The translations under genes were made by a program, and so were the position numbers. Under the pieces are notes generated by a model that was given only the letters and a program-made list of their open reading frames with translations, searched no databases and was not told the DNA's origin. A stretch of 64,000 bases of DNA, taken from positions 124,001 to 188,000 of the forward strand of contig DATJAY010000002.1 in the NCBI GenBank assembly GCA_035515795.1, read 5' to 3'. This DNA comes from Candidatus Acidiferrales bacterium. Lineage in GTDB: Bacteria; Bacteroidota; Ignavibacteria; Kryptoniales; JAKASW01. Positions 55,731-64,000 of this stretch are shown here, one piece after another. Position 1 is the first letter of the stretch; each line of letters opens with the position of its first letter.

Positions 55731-56474
55731 CTAGAATGTATGGTATAGGCCGATGTAATATGAGAAATGTTTGTAGGCAGCGATGCCGTTGCCCGCATCG
55801 CAGGACCAGAGGACCTGAGTATTCCTAACTAACGGAATTCCTCCTCCAATATGGAGTCCTGTATTATCCGAAACGTAAACCGACGACGGCGTTTGATGAA
55901 ACAGTTCTGCGCCGAGAAAGAAGTCATCGGAAAAGTTGTACTGAACAAGAATGCCTGAGAAATCCCAATTCCTGTTTCCATTTCCCGGGTTAATCCAGTA
56001 TCCTGCGCCGCCATATATTGTCCAATTGCCGATGTCCTTTTGCAGCCACAGCGGAAGGTAAAGCTGGGCTTTGCCGTTGCCGAGGCCTCTTGATGCGCTT
56101 CCCGTTGGGAGTTCCAGAATTGGAAAGGTCGCGACATCCGGTATGATTTCACCTTGATCGACGAATCTAAATTTTACCCCAAGCTCAGTATCGCCGTATC
56201 CCAATTGTGCTGCAGTCCCTTTCGGTGCATTGAATGAAAGAGGGAGCACCAGATGAAATTGAATATTGGGGAAAACGCCATAGTTGAATTCAACTGCCGG
56301 CCCAATCCCTGACGTTCCTCTTGCGTCAAGAGTCCCCGTTGAAAAAAGGTACAGTTCACCGTGCAGATATGGAACAGGCACCGGGTCGTCTGTGCGGAAA
56401 GGCGGACCGGCAAAAATCTTCCCTGCTGATAATAGGAACGCCGCTAAAAGTGCTAAGTGGATTTTTTTTACCAT
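55731..56474 (-). CDS. Outer-membrane beta-barrel protein (transporter-like)
   Basis: 247 residues with a signal peptide (LALLAAFLLSAGKIFA). The mature part is a run of amphipathic strands with many aromatics and Gly, e.g. FNYGVFPNIQFHLVLPLSF and GYGDTELGVKFRF, and the ending IGLYHTF has the terminal Phe of outer-membrane proteins. It resembles the MetA-pathway/transporter-type small barrels (COG4313-like) often near metal or aromatic export genes. Its start is about 230 bases from the divergent start of the Cus cluster. Substrate unknown. Confidence 0.7.
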   Translation of the reverse strand: MVKKIHLALLAAFLLSAGKIFAGPPFRTDDPVPVPYLHGELYLFSTGTLDARGTSGIGPAVEFNYGVFPNIQFHLVLPLSFNAPKGTAAQLGYGDTELGVKFRFVDQGEIIPDVATFPILELPTGSASRGLGNGKAQLYLPLWLQKDIGNWTIYGGAGYWINPGNGNRNWDFSGILVQYNFSDDFFLGAELFHQTPSSVYVSDNTGLHIGGGIPLVRNTQVLWSCDAGNGIAAYKHFSYYIGLYHTF

Positions 56475-56706
56475 AGTAGTGATTTACTCTAAGAACGATA
56501 TCATCAATCCTATTGTTCCACCTTGAGCTGCAGAAGGCCGAGGCATTGTGCCGCACAGATCGGCGCGATTTCTCAGTCGAAATTGAGGACGAGTCTTTAA
56601 ATCAATGATTATGTTTCGGAAATTCCGTCCTAATCTTCACAAAGTCGTGCGGCATCATATTTGTGGAACTATTTGGCATGAGTTTCGTTAAATGATTTGA
56701 TATCGA

Positions 56707-57129
56707 ATGCCAGAAAGACTCAAATATCTGAATATCATTGTGTTGCTGACTTTCCTTGTGGGTCAGGTTCAGTACGCTTATGCATGGTACTTCTGCACGA
56801 TGAATCGCGCACCAGTGAGTTCCACTTCTAATGTAATGATGATGGATAACTCAAATGAGAATTCTTGCGCTGAGTGCGGCGTGCAACAGGTTTCAGCCGA
56901 ACAGAGTCTGAAGTCGAATTGTATGCAAGCTCGTCTGCAAGAGAAATCGGTCGTGGATAGTTTTACGAGTTCGCAGAAGCTGGTCCAGCATTTTGCTCAA
57001 TCTATAATGCTCGGCCATGTTTCGGAGTCGTTCGGTAATCAACTTTTTCCCTTTAATCATAAGCCTTTCACTTCAACCGATCCTCCTCCTTTAGATATAC
57101 CCACCTCAAGCGGTAATCTCCGCATCTAA
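56707..57129 (+). CDS. Small exported Cys/Met-containing protein ahead of the Cus operon
   Basis: 140 residues. A signal peptide (IIVLLTFLVGQVQYAYA) is followed at once by WYFCTMNRA, then MMMDNS and NSCAECGV, giving three or four cysteines with neighbouring Met and His. Such residues can bind copper or silver, fitting its place 100 bases before the TolC/CusB/CusA genes, but no family is recognised. Its upstream region has no clear ribosome-binding site. Function is inferred from context only. Confidence 0.6.
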   Translation: MPERLKYLNIIVLLTFLVGQVQYAYAWYFCTMNRAPVSSTSNVMMMDNSNENSCAECGVQQVSAEQSLKSNCMQARLQEKSVVDSFTSSQKLVQHFAQSIMLGHVSESFGNQLFPFNHKPFTSTDPPPLDIPTSSGNLRI

Positions 57130-57135
57130 GACATT

Positions 57136-57190
57136 TTCCCGAACATGACGTTCGGGAAGCCGATCATCACAGGCGTGATAGAGATCGGCT
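57136..57190 (+). other. Two adjacent stem-loops in the leader of the Cus efflux genes
   Basis: First stem: TTCCCGAAC (57136-57144) with GTTCGGGAA (57150-57158), nine perfect pairs and a five-base loop. Second stem: AGCCGATC (57158-57165) with GATCGGCT (57183-57190), and inside it ATCAC (57166-57170) with GTGAT (57175-57179), loop aggc. They fill most of the gap between the small exported protein gene and the TolC-like gene. No T tract follows, so a plain terminator is unlikely. Confidence 0.6.
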
Positions 57191-57231
57191 CGCCTTTAGT
57201 AATTCACTAACTTTTAACTAAAAGGTGAAGT

Positions 57232-58527
57232 ATGTCTTTGCCAAACTTCAAGTTCTCATTTCTAAATTTTCAATTTGTCGCCGCGATTGTTTCAATCGCT
57301 GGGGCAACTGCTGTCGGACAAACGCAGTTGGATAGCCTGGTGACAATTGCCTTGAGGAATAATTTCAGGATCCGGATGGCGCGTTACGAGTCTAGCGCCG
57401 CCGAGGCGCGTGTAAGTCCAGCCGGAACACTCCAGGATCCTCAACTGACGATTATGGCGGAAAACGTACCGTCAAATTTTAAGCTGAACTCGGATGAGAT
57501 GACGATGTTTCCGCAGTTCACGTTAATGCAAATGTTCCCGTGGTTCGGGAAATTGAGTGCTGCGGGTGATGCTCAAAAATACGGCTATGAAGCTTCGTTA
57601 AACAGGTCTGCGAGCACGACTCTCGAAGTCATGTCGAGTCTCAGGAAGGTGTATGGCGATATATATCGCCTCCAAGCATCGATTCGATACGTGGAGTATA
57701 AGCGGACTCTTCTCGGAAGTGTAGTCAGAGTTGCTGAGCAGCTTTTCGCCACCGGACAAGTTCCCCAGCAGGATGTGTTCCGTGCGACCGCCGAGGTGAC
57801 GATGGCCCGATCGGATATCATAAATATGAATTCGATGTTGAGTGATTCTTATGCACAGCTTGGAGCACTTCTTGGTCAAAGTACCCCGTATGAGATACAG
57901 GTGGACACTCTAATACTTCCGTCTCTTCAACCGCCCGCCAGTCTCAAAGTGCGGCTTGATGCGAAAAATCCTGAGCTGAGTCAGATGCGCAACTCGGAAT
58001 CTGCCGCCAACGCAGGCGCAGCATTTGCAAGAAAGGATGCTGTGCCTGACTTTGATGTCGGCTTTTCTTATGGCTATCGTGGTGCATCGATGCCCGATGG
58101 AACGAAGGCGCTGAACATGATGAACTTCGAAGTAGGGTTTAGAATCCCGATCTTTTACGGCGCAAGGCAGGAGAAAATGATCGACGAAGCGGATTTCATG
58201 AAACAGGCTGCGGAGTCAGAATACAGCTCGGTGGAAGTTGAATTATCGGCTCAACTTCGTTCGGCATATGCAGATGCACAGGCTCAACTACAATTGATGC
58301 CACTTTACGCCAGAGAGTTGATTCCACAATACGAAGCGACATACAATTCATCGTTGTCGGCATATTCAGTCGGGAGGACAACATTTGCGATGGTGGTCGA
58401 TAATCTGACAGCTTTGATAAATACAAAAATTGAGCTGGTGAAAATAGAAGCAGCTTATTTTTCGGCTTCGGCTGATATATCGAAGCTCATCGGAGAAGAT
58501 ATTGAAAAATACGGGGGAGGAAAATGA
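57232..58527 (+). CDS. TolC-family outer-membrane efflux channel (CusC-like)
   Basis: 431 residues with a signal peptide (VAAIVSIAGATAVGQ). Two tandem outer-membrane efflux protein repeats with long helices (SLVTIALRNNFRIRMARYESS; PQQDVFRATAEVTMARSDI; AELIPQY-like RELIPQYEATYNSSL) form the trimeric channel-tunnel. It does not carry a lipobox. Start ATG at 57232 follows aaaggtgaagt. First main gene of the efflux operon; its stop overlaps the ATG of the adaptor gene (ATGA). Confidence 0.93.
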   Translation: MSLPNFKFSFLNFQFVAAIVSIAGATAVGQTQLDSLVTIALRNNFRIRMARYESSAAEARVSPAGTLQDPQLTIMAENVPSNFKLNSDEMTMFPQFTLMQMFPWFGKLSAAGDAQKYGYEASLNRSASTTLEVMSSLRKVYGDIYRLQASIRYVEYKRTLLGSVVRVAEQLFATGQVPQQDVFRATAEVTMARSDIINMNSMLSDSYAQLGALLGQSTPYEIQVDTLILPSLQPPASLKVRLDAKNPELSQMRNSESAANAGAAFARKDAVPDFDVGFSYGYRGASMPDGTKALNMMNFEVGFRIPIFYGARQEKMIDEADFMKQAAESEYSSVEVELSAQLRSAYADAQAQLQLMPLYARELIPQYEATYNSSLSAYSVGRTTFAMVVDNLTALINTKIELVKIEAAYFSASADISKLIGEDIEKYGGGK

Positions 58528-60191
58528 AGAGGGACAAAATGCGGGAAGTCAGAGCCATGAACAGCATGCCGGGTTCTAATCGGGACGGCACAATTCGCAG
58601 AAATCAGACAGATGAAATTTTGAAACCCGGAAAGAGACAAATGAGAAATACGACTTTATTATTTATCCTGGTTCCGTTGATAGGATTAATCGCGGCGGGG
58701 TGCGGCAGCACATCGAAAAACAAAAATGCGAAAGGCGATTCAACGGTGATTACATCGGGCAAAGGCGAAAGGAAAGTTCTGTACTGGTACGACCCGATGA
58801 GCCCAACTACGCATTTTGATCACGCGGGCAAATCGCCGATGATGGACATGGATCTCGTGCCGAAATACGCGGATGAAGATGAGTCTTTGAATGGATCTCC
58901 TCGGGGCAATCCCAACATTATCAAAGTCGACCCTGCCATGGTACAGAACATCGGCGTCGTGACGGCACCAGCGGAGTATCGCAAGTTGACGCGTACAATC
59001 AACGCGTACGGTGTCGTGGCACCGGACGAGAAAGAAATGAGCGACATCAACACGCGCGTGAGCGGCTGGATCGAACAATTATATTTTGACTACACCGGGA
59101 TGAACGTAGACAAGGGGCAGCCGATGGCAGTAATCTACAGCCCCGACCTCATAGCCGCCGAACAGGAGTTTCTCCAGTCCGTTAATTTTGCTGAAGCAAG
59201 CTCGACCGGCGGCACAGCTGGCGGAAACAGTGTTGCACAGTCAAACAATCTTGTCATAAGCGCACGCGAACGTCTTGCTTTCTTCGGCATGAGCGACAAA
59301 CAGATTGATGAACTTCAATCAACCGGAAGGGTAATCGAGAAGGTGGTAATCCACTCACCAAGCGACGGAGTAATTCTCGAGAAAGATGTTTTTGAAGGAC
59401 AGAAAATCTCCGCGGGGCAAACTCTGTTCAGAGTCGCGAACCTGCATCGTGTATGGATACTGGCAGATGTTTTCAAGATCGACATGCCTTTCTTGAAATC
59501 GGGATCTCCAGCTGCAATTGAGTACGATAATTCCCAATCTTATGAAGGTAGAGTTGATTTTATTTATCCTGAGGTAGATCCGACCGCCAGAAGTGTCACA
59601 GCGAGAATTTCTCTCAGCAATCCCCGAATGATGATGAAGGTTGGACAATATGTAAACGTTGCAATTCATTCGCCGATCAGCTATAACGGACTTGCGGTAC
59701 CGGCTCAAGCGGTTATTAACACCGGGCTCAGACAAGTCGTCGCGGTCGCACTCGGCAAAGGCAGATTCGAAATACGGGATGTGAAGTTGGGAGTCTATGC
59801 TGATGGATACTATGAGATTACCGGTGGGCTTGAAACGGGAGAGACAATCGTAACATCCGGACAATTCCTCATCGATTCCGACGCCAATCTCAAAAATGCT
59901 GGTGCGTCGTTGATGGCTAGCACGTCCGGAATGAATGCGGGAAATGGTGGAACGGAACAAGGAACGTGGCACACGCAGAGTCAGGGGATTGAGAATATAC
60001 CCGGCATGAAGATGAATGTTCCGCAAAAGAAAGCGGTGCCGAAGAAAAAGATAGTGACTCCGAAAAAGAATTCTCTGGATGGAATGGATATGAATGTACC
60101 TGGGATGAACATGGGCGGAAAGAAAGATCCAATTAAAACTCCGACCACATCTCTCCGGGGAAAAATCGACACAACGGGACAGGAGAACTGA
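58524..60191 (+). CDS. cusB: CusB-type periplasmic adaptor with heavy-metal-binding domain
   Basis: 555 residues. The ATG at 58524 follows GGGGGAGG and overlaps the TolC gene stop, yet the lipoprotein signal (LLFILVPLIGLIAAGC) starts at an ATG at 58641, after GGAAAGAG; the true start may be the later one. A metal-binding domain (YWYDPMSPTTHFDHAGK then MMDMDLVPKYADE) of the CusB type precedes the barrel-sandwich hybrid (RVSGWIEQLYFDYTGMNV), helical hairpin and beta-barrel parts. The C-terminal 90 residues are Met- and Lys-rich (GMKMNVP; MDMNVPGMNM), suggesting extra Cu(I)/Ag(I) binding. The next gene starts one base after its stop. Confidence 0.93.
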   Translation: MKRDKMREVRAMNSMPGSNRDGTIRRNQTDEILKPGKRQMRNTTLLFILVPLIGLIAAGCGSTSKNKNAKGDSTVITSGKGERKVLYWYDPMSPTTHFDHAGKSPMMDMDLVPKYADEDESLNGSPRGNPNIIKVDPAMVQNIGVVTAPAEYRKLTRTINAYGVVAPDEKEMSDINTRVSGWIEQLYFDYTGMNVDKGQPMAVIYSPDLIAAEQEFLQSVNFAEASSTGGTAGGNSVAQSNNLVISARERLAFFGMSDKQIDELQSTGRVIEKVVIHSPSDGVILEKDVFEGQKISAGQTLFRVANLHRVWILADVFKIDMPFLKSGSPAAIEYDNSQSYEGRVDFIYPEVDPTARSVTARISLSNPRMMMKVGQYVNVAIHSPISYNGLAVPAQAVINTGLRQVVAVALGKGRFEIRDVKLGVYADGYYEITGGLETGETIVTSGQFLIDSDANLKNAGASLMASTSGMNAGNGGTEQGTWHTQSQGIENIPGMKMNVPQKKAVPKKKIVTPKKNSLDGMDMNVPGMNMGGKKDPIKTPTTSLRGKIDTTGQEN

Positions 60192-60192
60192 A

Positions 60193-63100
60193 ATGCTTGC
60201 GAGTATAATTGAATGGTCGATAAAGAATCGCTTCATAGTCATTATCCTTTTTCTCTTTGTAATCGCGGCCGGATTCTATTCTCTCACCTCAAGCCCTGTA
60301 GATGCGATTCCGGACTTGAGCGATGTTCAAGTGATCGTTTACACGGAGTATCCCGGTCAGTCTCCTACAGTAGTCCAGGATCAAGTGACATACCCGCTTA
60401 CGTCTTCGTTGATTTCGCTTCCGCACGCCAAGGCGGTAAGAGGATATTCTTATTTCGGTTTTTCACTTGTCTATATAGTTTTCGACGATGGCACCGACCT
60501 TTATTGGGCGCGAAGCCGCGTTCTCGAATATTTGAATTACGCTGCGAACCGTCTGCCACAAGGCGTTACGCCAACTCTCGGTCCGGATGCAACTCCCGTC
60601 GGCTGGGTTTATGAGTACGCTCTGAGATCGGATAAGAGAAGTCTTGCAGATCTGAGGTCGATTCAGGATTTCTATTTGAAGTACGGTTTGTCAACTGTTC
60701 CGGGCGTTTCGGAAGTCGCGAGCGTTGGTGGTTTTGTGAAGGAATGGAGGGCGACGCTGGATCCGAGAAAGCTTCTTGCGTACCATATTTCACCTATGCA
60801 GGTGATGAGCGCGATCAAGCAGAGCAACAACGATGTTGGCGGCGAGATCGTCGATCAGGCTGGTTACGAGCTGATGATAAGAGGACTTGGATACATAAAG
60901 TCTGTCGACGATATGAAGAAGATTCCGCTTGGTATGTCATCTGGAGATAAGTCTTTTTCGGTCGGCACTAAAACATCGAGTCGGCTTCAAACGTCCGACG
61001 AGCCGATGGGCTCCGGAATGTCCAGCGGGGAGTCTTCATCGCAGAGTCCGACCCCCGGTCCCGAGCCTCCCGTCTCCGGTTTCTCCACCGGTACTCCCAT
61101 CCTTCTCGGCGACGTCGCCGACGTGAACATTGTCGCTGCCGCCCGTCGAGGAGTTGCCGATCTGAATGGTGAAGGAGATGTCGTCGGCGGAATCGTCGAA
61201 ATGAGATACGGGCAGAATGCGCTGCGGGTGATAAACGGTGTGAAAGAAAAACTTAATGAGCTCAAGCAAGGTTTGCCGCCCGACGTGCAGATAGTTACTG
61301 TTTATGATCGCTCCGTATTGATTACCCGCGCGATCAATAATTTGCAGAGCAAGCTCATTGAGGAATCAATTATCGTCGCACTTGTTTGCCTCCTTTTCCT
61401 GTTCCATTTAAGAAGCGGGTTTGTGGCAATCCTGACACTTCCCACCGCGATACTCATGGCATTTATCGTCATGAGATGGCAAGGGATAAACGCTAACATT
61501 ATGTCGCTGGCAGGGATTGCGGTCGCGATTGGTGCCATGGTTGATTCGGCGATAATCATGATTGAAAACGCTCATAAGCACATTGAAGCGGATGACGGAA
61601 CGAGCGACCGATGGAAGCTGATTGCCGAATCATCGAAGGAAGTAGGGCCTTCACTTTTCTATTCGCTTCTCGTGATCACCGTCTCGTTCGTCCCGGTCTT
61701 TGCTCTGACAGATCAATCGGGAAGATTGTTCAAGCCGCTCGCATTCACGAAAACTTACTCCATCGCTGCTGCTGCTTTGCTCGGTGTTACTGCTGTCCCG
61801 ATCCTCATGGGATACTTCATTCGAGGAAAAATTCCACGCGAGGAGAAGAATCCAATCAACCGGATCCTGATAAAACTTTATTCTCCTTTACTCGATTTCG
61901 TGTTGAAATACCGCAAGTATGTCCTTATCGCGGTGGTCCTGATCCTCGCGATCACTGTCTATCCTTACATGAGATTGGGATCGGAATTCATGCCGCCGCT
62001 TTGGGAAGGAACTCTTCTTTACATGCCGTCTGCATTTCCGGGGGTTTCCGTCACTCAGGCAAGACAGACTCTTGAGATGACTGATAAGATCATCAAACAA
62101 TTCCCGGAGGTCGAGAACGTATTCGGCAAGGCCGGCAGAGCCAACACTGCGCTCGATCCTGCGGGCTTCGACATGTTTGAGACGACGGTGAATCTTAAAC
62201 CCGAATCTGAATGGCCAAAAGGGATGACGCCCGAAAAACTCAAGACTGTTCTCGACGATGCCCTTCAGGTACCGGGCCTTTCAAATGTCTGGACGATGCC
62301 GATAAAGAACCGGGTTGATATGACCAGCACCGGCATCAAGAGCCAGATTGGCATCAAGGTTTCGGGCCCCAACCTGGATTCTCTCCAGTTCATCGGAGGA
62401 AAAATAGAAGCCTTGCTCAAACAACTGCCTGAGACTTTAAGCGCGTTCGCAGAGCGGGTCGGGAACGGCAACTATATCGACTTCGCCGTCAACCGCGATG
62501 AGGCTGCGCGGTACGGAGTCACAGTGCAGGATATTGAGGATGTGCTGCAGGGCGCGGTCGGTGGAATGCCAATCGGACAAATCGTTTCCGGCGTTGAGCG
62601 ATATCCGATTACGGTGAGGTATGCGCTCGAGATGCGTGATAATCCGGAAGAGCTGAAGCGTGTTTTGATACCGACCTCGTCCGGCGGGCAGATTCCTCTT
62701 GGAGAAGTCGCTGACCTATCCATCCACCAGGGGCCGATGTTTGTCAGGACCGAGGGAGTCGTGCCGACAATTTATGTCTTCATTGATGCCAATACTTCGG
62801 ACATCGGCGGATATGTAAGCGAGGCGAAGCAATATCTTTCCGAGAACCTCAACCTTCCAGACGGCTACTTCGTGACATGGAGCGGCCAGTTCGAATTCAT
62901 GCAGGAAGCCGCAAGAACCATGATGTATATTATTCCTGCCACGCTCGTGCTTATTTTCCTCATAATTTATTTGAACACCAGGTCAATGACGAAGACGTTG
63001 ATCGTCATGCTTGCTGTGCCATTCTCGCTGGTGGGAGCGATCTGGTTTCTTTATCTGCTTGGCTACAACATAAGTGTCGCGGTTGCCGTCGGGATGATTG

Positions 63101-63465
63101 CGCTCGCCGGACTCGATGCCGAAACGGGCGTCGTCATGCTTCTTTATCTCGATATTGCATTCGACAAACTCAAGGCTGCAGGGAAGTCGCTGACATTGGA
63201 GAATCTCAAAGAAGCAATCTATGAAGGTGCGGTCAGGAGAGTGCGGCCCAAGATGATGACGGCGTCCGCAATTCTGGCCGGTCTAATCCCGATAATGTGG
63301 AGCACAGGTTCCGGTGCAGATGTAATGAAGCGGATTGCAGCACCGATGGTCGGCGGAGTTGTCACCAGCGTTCTTCTCGAGCTTGCAGTATATCCTGTTA
63401 TTTACTATTTGTGGAGAAGAAGGGAACTGGAACGGAATAGTGGAGGGAAGTCGCCTTCCTTATGA
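60193..63465 (+). CDS. cusA: Cus-type RND efflux pump (Cu(I)/Ag(I))
   Basis: 1090 residues, twelve transmembrane helices. Proton-relay and heavy-metal RND motifs are GAMVDSAIIMIENAHKH and ALAGLDAETGVVMLLYLD, which belong to the CusA (monovalent metal) rather than the CzcA class; SEFMPPLWEGTLLYMP has Met residues at the metal-entry region. Between about residues 248 and 299 lies an insertion rich in Ser, Gly and Pro (SSQSPTPGPEPPVSGFSTG) that normal CusA proteins lack; it sits just before GTPILLGDVADV in the first periplasmic loop. The gene begins with AGGAG upstream, one base after cusB. Confidence 0.95.
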   Translation: MLASIIEWSIKNRFIVIILFLFVIAAGFYSLTSSPVDAIPDLSDVQVIVYTEYPGQSPTVVQDQVTYPLTSSLISLPHAKAVRGYSYFGFSLVYIVFDDGTDLYWARSRVLEYLNYAANRLPQGVTPTLGPDATPVGWVYEYALRSDKRSLADLRSIQDFYLKYGLSTVPGVSEVASVGGFVKEWRATLDPRKLLAYHISPMQVMSAIKQSNNDVGGEIVDQAGYELMIRGLGYIKSVDDMKKIPLGMSSGDKSFSVGTKTSSRLQTSDEPMGSGMSSGESSSQSPTPGPEPPVSGFSTGTPILLGDVADVNIVAAARRGVADLNGEGDVVGGIVEMRYGQNALRVINGVKEKLNELKQGLPPDVQIVTVYDRSVLITRAINNLQSKLIEESIIVALVCLLFLFHLRSGFVAILTLPTAILMAFIVMRWQGINANIMSLAGIAVAIGAMVDSAIIMIENAHKHIEADDGTSDRWKLIAESSKEVGPSLFYSLLVITVSFVPVFALTDQSGRLFKPLAFTKTYSIAAAALLGVTAVPILMGYFIRGKIPREEKNPINRILIKLYSPLLDFVLKYRKYVLIAVVLILAITVYPYMRLGSEFMPPLWEGTLLYMPSAFPGVSVTQARQTLEMTDKIIKQFPEVENVFGKAGRANTALDPAGFDMFETTVNLKPESEWPKGMTPEKLKTVLDDALQVPGLSNVWTMPIKNRVDMTSTGIKSQIGIKVSGPNLDSLQFIGGKIEALLKQLPETLSAFAERVGNGNYIDFAVNRDEAARYGVTVQDIEDVLQGAVGGMPIGQIVSGVERYPITVRYALEMRDNPEELKRVLIPTSSGGQIPLGEVADLSIHQGPMFVRTEGVVPTIYVFIDANTSDIGGYVSEAKQYLSENLNLPDGYFVTWSGQFEFMQEAARTMMYIIPATLVLIFLIIYLNTRSMTKTLIVMLAVPFSLVGAIWFLYLLGYNISVAVAVGMIALAGLDAETGVVMLLYLDIAFDKLKAAGKSLTLENLKEAIYEGAVRRVRPKMMTASAILAGLIPIMWSTGSGADVMKRIAAPMVGGVVTSVLLELAVYPVIYYLWRRRELERNSGGKSPSL

Positions 63466-63846
63466 AATTTCCGTCATGAAGATGAAAGCCAGAAAGTCAA
63501 TGCAATTCAGGAATGGGTACTGGCCCGGTTCGAATGTTCCGGACGAGATAATAATTGTCATGGCAGCGTAAGCTGGTATCCAGAACCGAAGCTGGATTCC
63601 TGTTTTTGCCGGATCACCCGGGATCGAAACTGAGCCATTACCCCGAAACATAGTTGCAGAATGGCGCAGATTGCATTAACTTAGTCAGGGAAAGCGTCCA
63701 CTTTAAGAGACGATAGTTTTTCTTGGGTCGATACTTGCGTCATCTTTTCTTAATAGAGCAAAATTTTATTTCGATAAGGAACAGTTCGCTAAACTCGAGA
63801 CTTTGGACTAATCAGGAAAGTGACAAGTAAAGCGGAGGCTGCATTC
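63466..63846. other. Spacer after cusA with a dispersed-repeat remnant
   Basis: These 381 bases contain no supported gene. From about 63550 to 63640 the minus strand, if translated, reads GIQLRFWIPAYAAMT, the signature of a widespread family of small intergenic repeats whose translations look like WIPAYAGMT. Two partial direct copies of aagctgg(t)atcc lie within it. The rest (63660-63846) is plain, and the GGAGG of the next gene is at its end. Confidence 0.55.
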
Positions 63847-64000
63847 ATGGACGGAAGAAATCGGAAAACGGTATTATCTCCCTGGGTGCGGGGGATATTG
63901 CTGGCACTCATCAGCATCGGCCTCATCATTTGCGGAATTTTGTATTACCTGGCAGAAAGAAGCCAGATCAGGAGCCAGCGGTACGAGGAAATCGCTGCCA
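63847..64000 (+). CDS. N-terminal fragment of a membrane protein (runs off window)
   Basis: 51 codons are open to the window end from an ATG preceded by GGAGG nine bases upstream. A cytoplasmic basic start (MDGRNRKTVLSPWVRG) is followed by one transmembrane helix (ILLALISIGLIICGILYYL) and a charged stretch (ERSQIRSQRYEEIAA), as at the start of sensor kinases with a periplasmic or PAS domain. The rest of the gene is needed to tell. Confidence 0.7.
   Translation, partial: MDGRNRKTVLSPWVRGILLALISIGLIICGILYYLAERSQIRSQRYEEIAA

Noticed and set aside
59355-60242. 295-codon open frame on the minus strand
   Set aside because: Opposite cusB, no protein-like pattern or ribosome-binding site.
63460-63651. 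63-codon frame containing WIPAYAAMT
   Set aside because: This translation is characteristic of a dispersed intergenic repeat, not a gene.
1-64000. CRISPR array, prophage, insertion sequence or toxin-antitoxin pair
   Set aside because: No regularly spaced repeats, transposase, integrase, phage structural or toxin-antitoxin genes were recognised.

Overview
The window reads as one continuous chromosomal segment of a Gram-negative heterotroph. Outer-membrane machinery (a TonB-dependent receptor, TolC/Cus efflux, TamB, heptose and glycosyltransferase genes), many lipoproteins, a GWxTD-type protein, a LytTR regulator, a two-component-regulator propeller protein and bacillithiol synthesis (BshA) together suggest the FCB superphylum, near Bacteroidota/Ignavibacteriota/Kryptoniota. 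Strong Shine-Dalgarno sites (AAGGAG, GGAGG) precede many genes, which argues against classical SD-poor Bacteroidia. This placement is inference; no rRNA is present. I see no prophage, insertion sequence, CRISPR array or rearranged island.

Layout. 0-12 kb is an accessory-like region of small transcription units on both strands: the 3' end of a TonB receptor, a membrane LytTR regulator, a secreted amidohydrolase, a two-gene unit of a coiled-coil membrane protein plus a von Willebrand A lipoprotein, a DoxX-like protein, an unknown lipoprotein, a nitrobindin-like beta-barrel, a KirBac potassium channel and a DinB-fold protein. Four copies of a small inverted-repeat element lie between genes in the first 7 kb. 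12-20 kb holds a large propeller sensor that ends in a Cys4 motif instead of a kinase, serA, and a MacB-type export operon (adaptor plus two permeases, no ATPase). Two tRNA genes (Arg-TCG and Pro-GGG) flank a MerR-type regulator.

21-34.9 kb is a dense, largely co-directional housekeeping run: DUF2400 protein, cell-wall amidase, RNase R, YbaB, RecR, two related lipoproteins, prephenate dehydratase, FtsX, MurA, GWxTD protein, family 9 glycosyltransferase, MazG and a VOC protein, many with overlapping stop/start codons. A convergent three-gene unit (DedA, pseudouridine synthase, Nudix) follows.

36.9-44.4 kb encodes fatty-acid beta-oxidation: acyl-CoA ligase, then a fadN-fadA-fadE series in the same order as the Bacillus fadNAE operon. 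45-54 kb has an orphan hybrid histidine kinase, separate heptose-phosphate kinase and adenylyltransferase genes, and tamB. 54-63.5 kb has bshA, a beta-barrel protein, and a Cus-type copper/silver efflux operon (small Cys-containing exported protein, TolC-like protein, CusB with an N-terminal metal-binding domain and Met-rich tail, CusA with an unusual Ser/Pro/Gly insertion). The window ends in a repeat-containing spacer and the start of a membrane protein gene.

The best candidates for something undescribed are the VWA-lipoprotein/coiled-coil membrane pair, the kinase-less propeller receptor, the intergenic repeat family, and the stem-loops and small exported protein at the head of the Cus operon.
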